A model generated the notes under the pieces. That model saw nothing but the letters and a program-made list of their open reading frames with translations, did no database searches and was not told the origin of the DNA. From contig NZ_JARKMY010000001.1 in the NCBI RefSeq assembly GCF_029360725.1, positions 248,001 to 312,000 on the forward strand: a stretch of 64,000 nt of DNA. The letters run 5' to 3'. Source of the DNA: Chryseolinea sp. H1M3-3. Lineage in GTDB: Bacteria; Bacteroidota; Bacteroidia; Cytophagales; Cyclobacteriaceae. Shown here piece after piece: positions 62,965 to 64,000 of the stretch. Each line of letters opens with the position of its first letter. Within the stretch, counting starts at the first letter, position 1. The translations under genes were made by a program, and so were the position numbers.

Positions 62965-64000
62965 ATGAAACAACAATACCAAATTCTATCCTTGATGTTG
63001 TTTTTTGTTCTCAGTAGCACAATGGCTTTTGCGCAAAGAACAATATCAGGCACTGTTTCAGACTCCAACGGGCAAGGCATGCCCGGAGTTAACGTAATCG
63101 TAAAAGGCACGTCAGCAGGTACAACTTCCGATGCTAACGGCAAATACACTTTATCCGTAAATGAATCGGGATCAGTCGTTCTGGTTTTTTCATTTATAGG
63201 ATACGCAACACAGGAAGTTGATGCAGGTACACGGACCACAGTAGATGTTACTATGGCAGAGGACATCCGTGAATTGAGTGAAGTTGTGGTAACAGCTTTG
63301 GGTATCGAAAGAAATACAAAAGCGTTACAGTATTCAGTCACTCAAGTAAGCGGAGACAATTTTACACAAGCTCGTGAAAACAACATCGGTAATGCCCTTT
63401 CAGGTAGAATTGCCGGAGTTAACGTAAGTAAAATTGCTTCTGGGCCCGCGGGTTCTTCCCGTATCGTTATTCGTGGTAATAAAACGCTTAACGGTCAAAA
63501 CCAACCACTTTATGTTATTGATGGTATTCCCATGGATAATGGCCAAGTGAATAAAAAGTTAATGGATAACAATGGTCAGGCTGGCCTTTGGGGTGGTAAT
63601 GATGAGGGCGATGGACTTTCAAGTCTTAACCCTGAGGATATTGAATCCATCTCCGTACTTAAAGGTGCTAATGCTGCTGCACTGTATGGATCACGTGCCG
63701 GAAACGGGGTTATCCTGGTAACCACTAAAAAAGGTTCTGCTAGAAAGGGACTTGGAATTGAATACAATCTCAACTACGTTTTTGAGACCGTTAATGACCT
63801 CAGTGAACTCCAAAAAGAATATGGAGCGGGTACCTATGTGGATCCAGATGGCGGAGGCCCTTTGACTGCAGTGCCTGTAAAAGCTGTTGATCAAGCTCAG
63901 GCTTATTCAACGAGCTACGGAGAAAATTCTTGGGGTCCTCGCTTAGATGGAAGCTCCGTTATTCAATTTGATGGCGTTGCCAGACCTTACTCTTACGCCG
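62965..64000 (+). CDS. SusC/RagA-family TonB-linked outer membrane receptor (5' part)
   Basis: 345 complete codons are in the window; the gene runs off the right edge. Signal peptide ends near AFAQ (24). A carboxypeptidase-D regulatory-like domain (ISGTVSDSNGQGMPGVNVIV, SDANGKYTLSV) occupies about 25-110, then the TonB-box region ELSEVVVTALG, and the plug domain (NALSGRIAGVNV, IRGNKTLNG, YVIDGIPMDN, SISVLKGANAAALYGSRAGNG). These are SusC hallmarks. Imports a large substrate together with a SusD-like lipoprotein, expected downstream. The 264 bp upstream hold no gene and no clear promoter match. Confidence 0.95.
   Translation, partial: MKQQYQILSLMLFFVLSSTMAFAQRTISGTVSDSNGQGMPGVNVIVKGTSAGTTSDANGKYTLSVNESGSVVLVFSFIGYATQEVDAGTRTTVDVTMAEDIRELSEVVVTALGIERNTKALQYSVTQVSGDNFTQARENNIGNALSGRIAGVNVSKIASGPAGSSRIVIRGNKTLNGQNQPLYVIDGIPMDNGQVNKKLMDNNGQAGLWGGNDEGDGLSSLNPEDIESISVLKGANAAALYGSRAGNGVILVTTKKGSARKGLGIEYNLNYVFETVNDLSELQKEYGAGTYVDPDGGGPLTAVPVKAVDQAQAYSTSYGENSWGPRLDGSSVIQFDGVARPYSYA

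Noticed and set aside
1-64000. tRNA, rRNA, CRISPR arrays, insertion sequences, toxin-antitoxin pairs or prophage genes
   Set aside because: Looked for on both strands by motif and gene content and none was seen; gaps between genes are too short or lack the expected patterns.

Overview
The window is a chromosomal segment from a member of the Bacteroidota, most likely order Cytophagales. Evidence: gliding-type ABC transporter genes (gldA, gldF, gldG), a SusC/RagA-type TonB-linked receptor, a PorE-like OmpA protein, an Na+-translocating NADH:quinone reductase, DUF4097/DUF2807 surface proteins, DUF4369-thioredoxin proteins, and promoters of the TTG-N17-22-TAnnTTTG type. Shine-Dalgarno sequences are weak or absent, so many starts rest on homology. 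I saw no tRNA, rRNA, CRISPR array, prophage or insertion sequence; the content is mostly housekeeping genes with short gaps.

Layout. 1-2.6 kb (-): mraZ-rsmH-ftsL-ftsI division cluster, preceded by a three-decamer MraZ box. 2.6-6.4 kb: a CaiB/BaiF CoA-transferase (-), then a lipoprotein thioredoxin and mnmA (+). 6.4-11.6 kb (-): DUF502 protein and nqrABCDE, with a terminator just after nqrE and no nqrF. 11.7-17 kb: cmk translationally coupled to a 44-residue lipoprotein missed by ordinary gene length limits, a small coiled-coil protein, a MATE exporter, a DUF2807 lipoprotein and an aldehyde dehydrogenase. 17-19.6 kb (-): rplM-rpsI-rpsB-tsf. 19.8-23.6 kb (-): an aminopeptidase, a PhoB/PhoR-like pair preceded by a striking 11-bp-period repeat, and a pseudouridine synthase. 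24-32.8 kb: recA, a MacB/FtsX-type permease, queA, ispD, ettA, DUF486, an LpxL-like acyltransferase and sixA. 32.8-39.2 kb: hslU, lon and the PorE-like protein. 39.3-42.5 kb (-): an ECF sigma factor, a membrane protein in the anti-sigma position with HEAT-like repeats, and two DUF4097 proteins. 42.6-47.3 kb: a membrane coiled-coil protein, a DUF3857 pseudo-transglutaminase, a phosphodiesterase and dnaN. 47.4-52 kb (-): gldA, then gldF-gldG-DUF4340. 52-58.7 kb: a DUF4369 thioredoxin, a hypothetical protein, a polyprenyl synthase, corA convergent with a CNNM/CorC-type protein, and a coiled-coil lipoprotein. 58.8-64 kb: a type II NADH dehydrogenase, kup, a flavin reductase and the start of a SusC gene.

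How the parts relate. Several neighbourhoods suggest joint function: envelope and division (mra cluster), respiration and ion balance (Nqr, NDH-2, Kup, CorA, CNNM), protein quality control (HslU, Lon), and gliding or type IX secretion (GldAFG, PorE-like protein). No clearly new multi-gene defence or mobile system is visible. The least explained units are the sigma/HEAT/DUF4097 operon, the DUF4340 partner of GldFG, the cmk-coupled mini-lipoprotein, and the repeat upstream of the two-component system.
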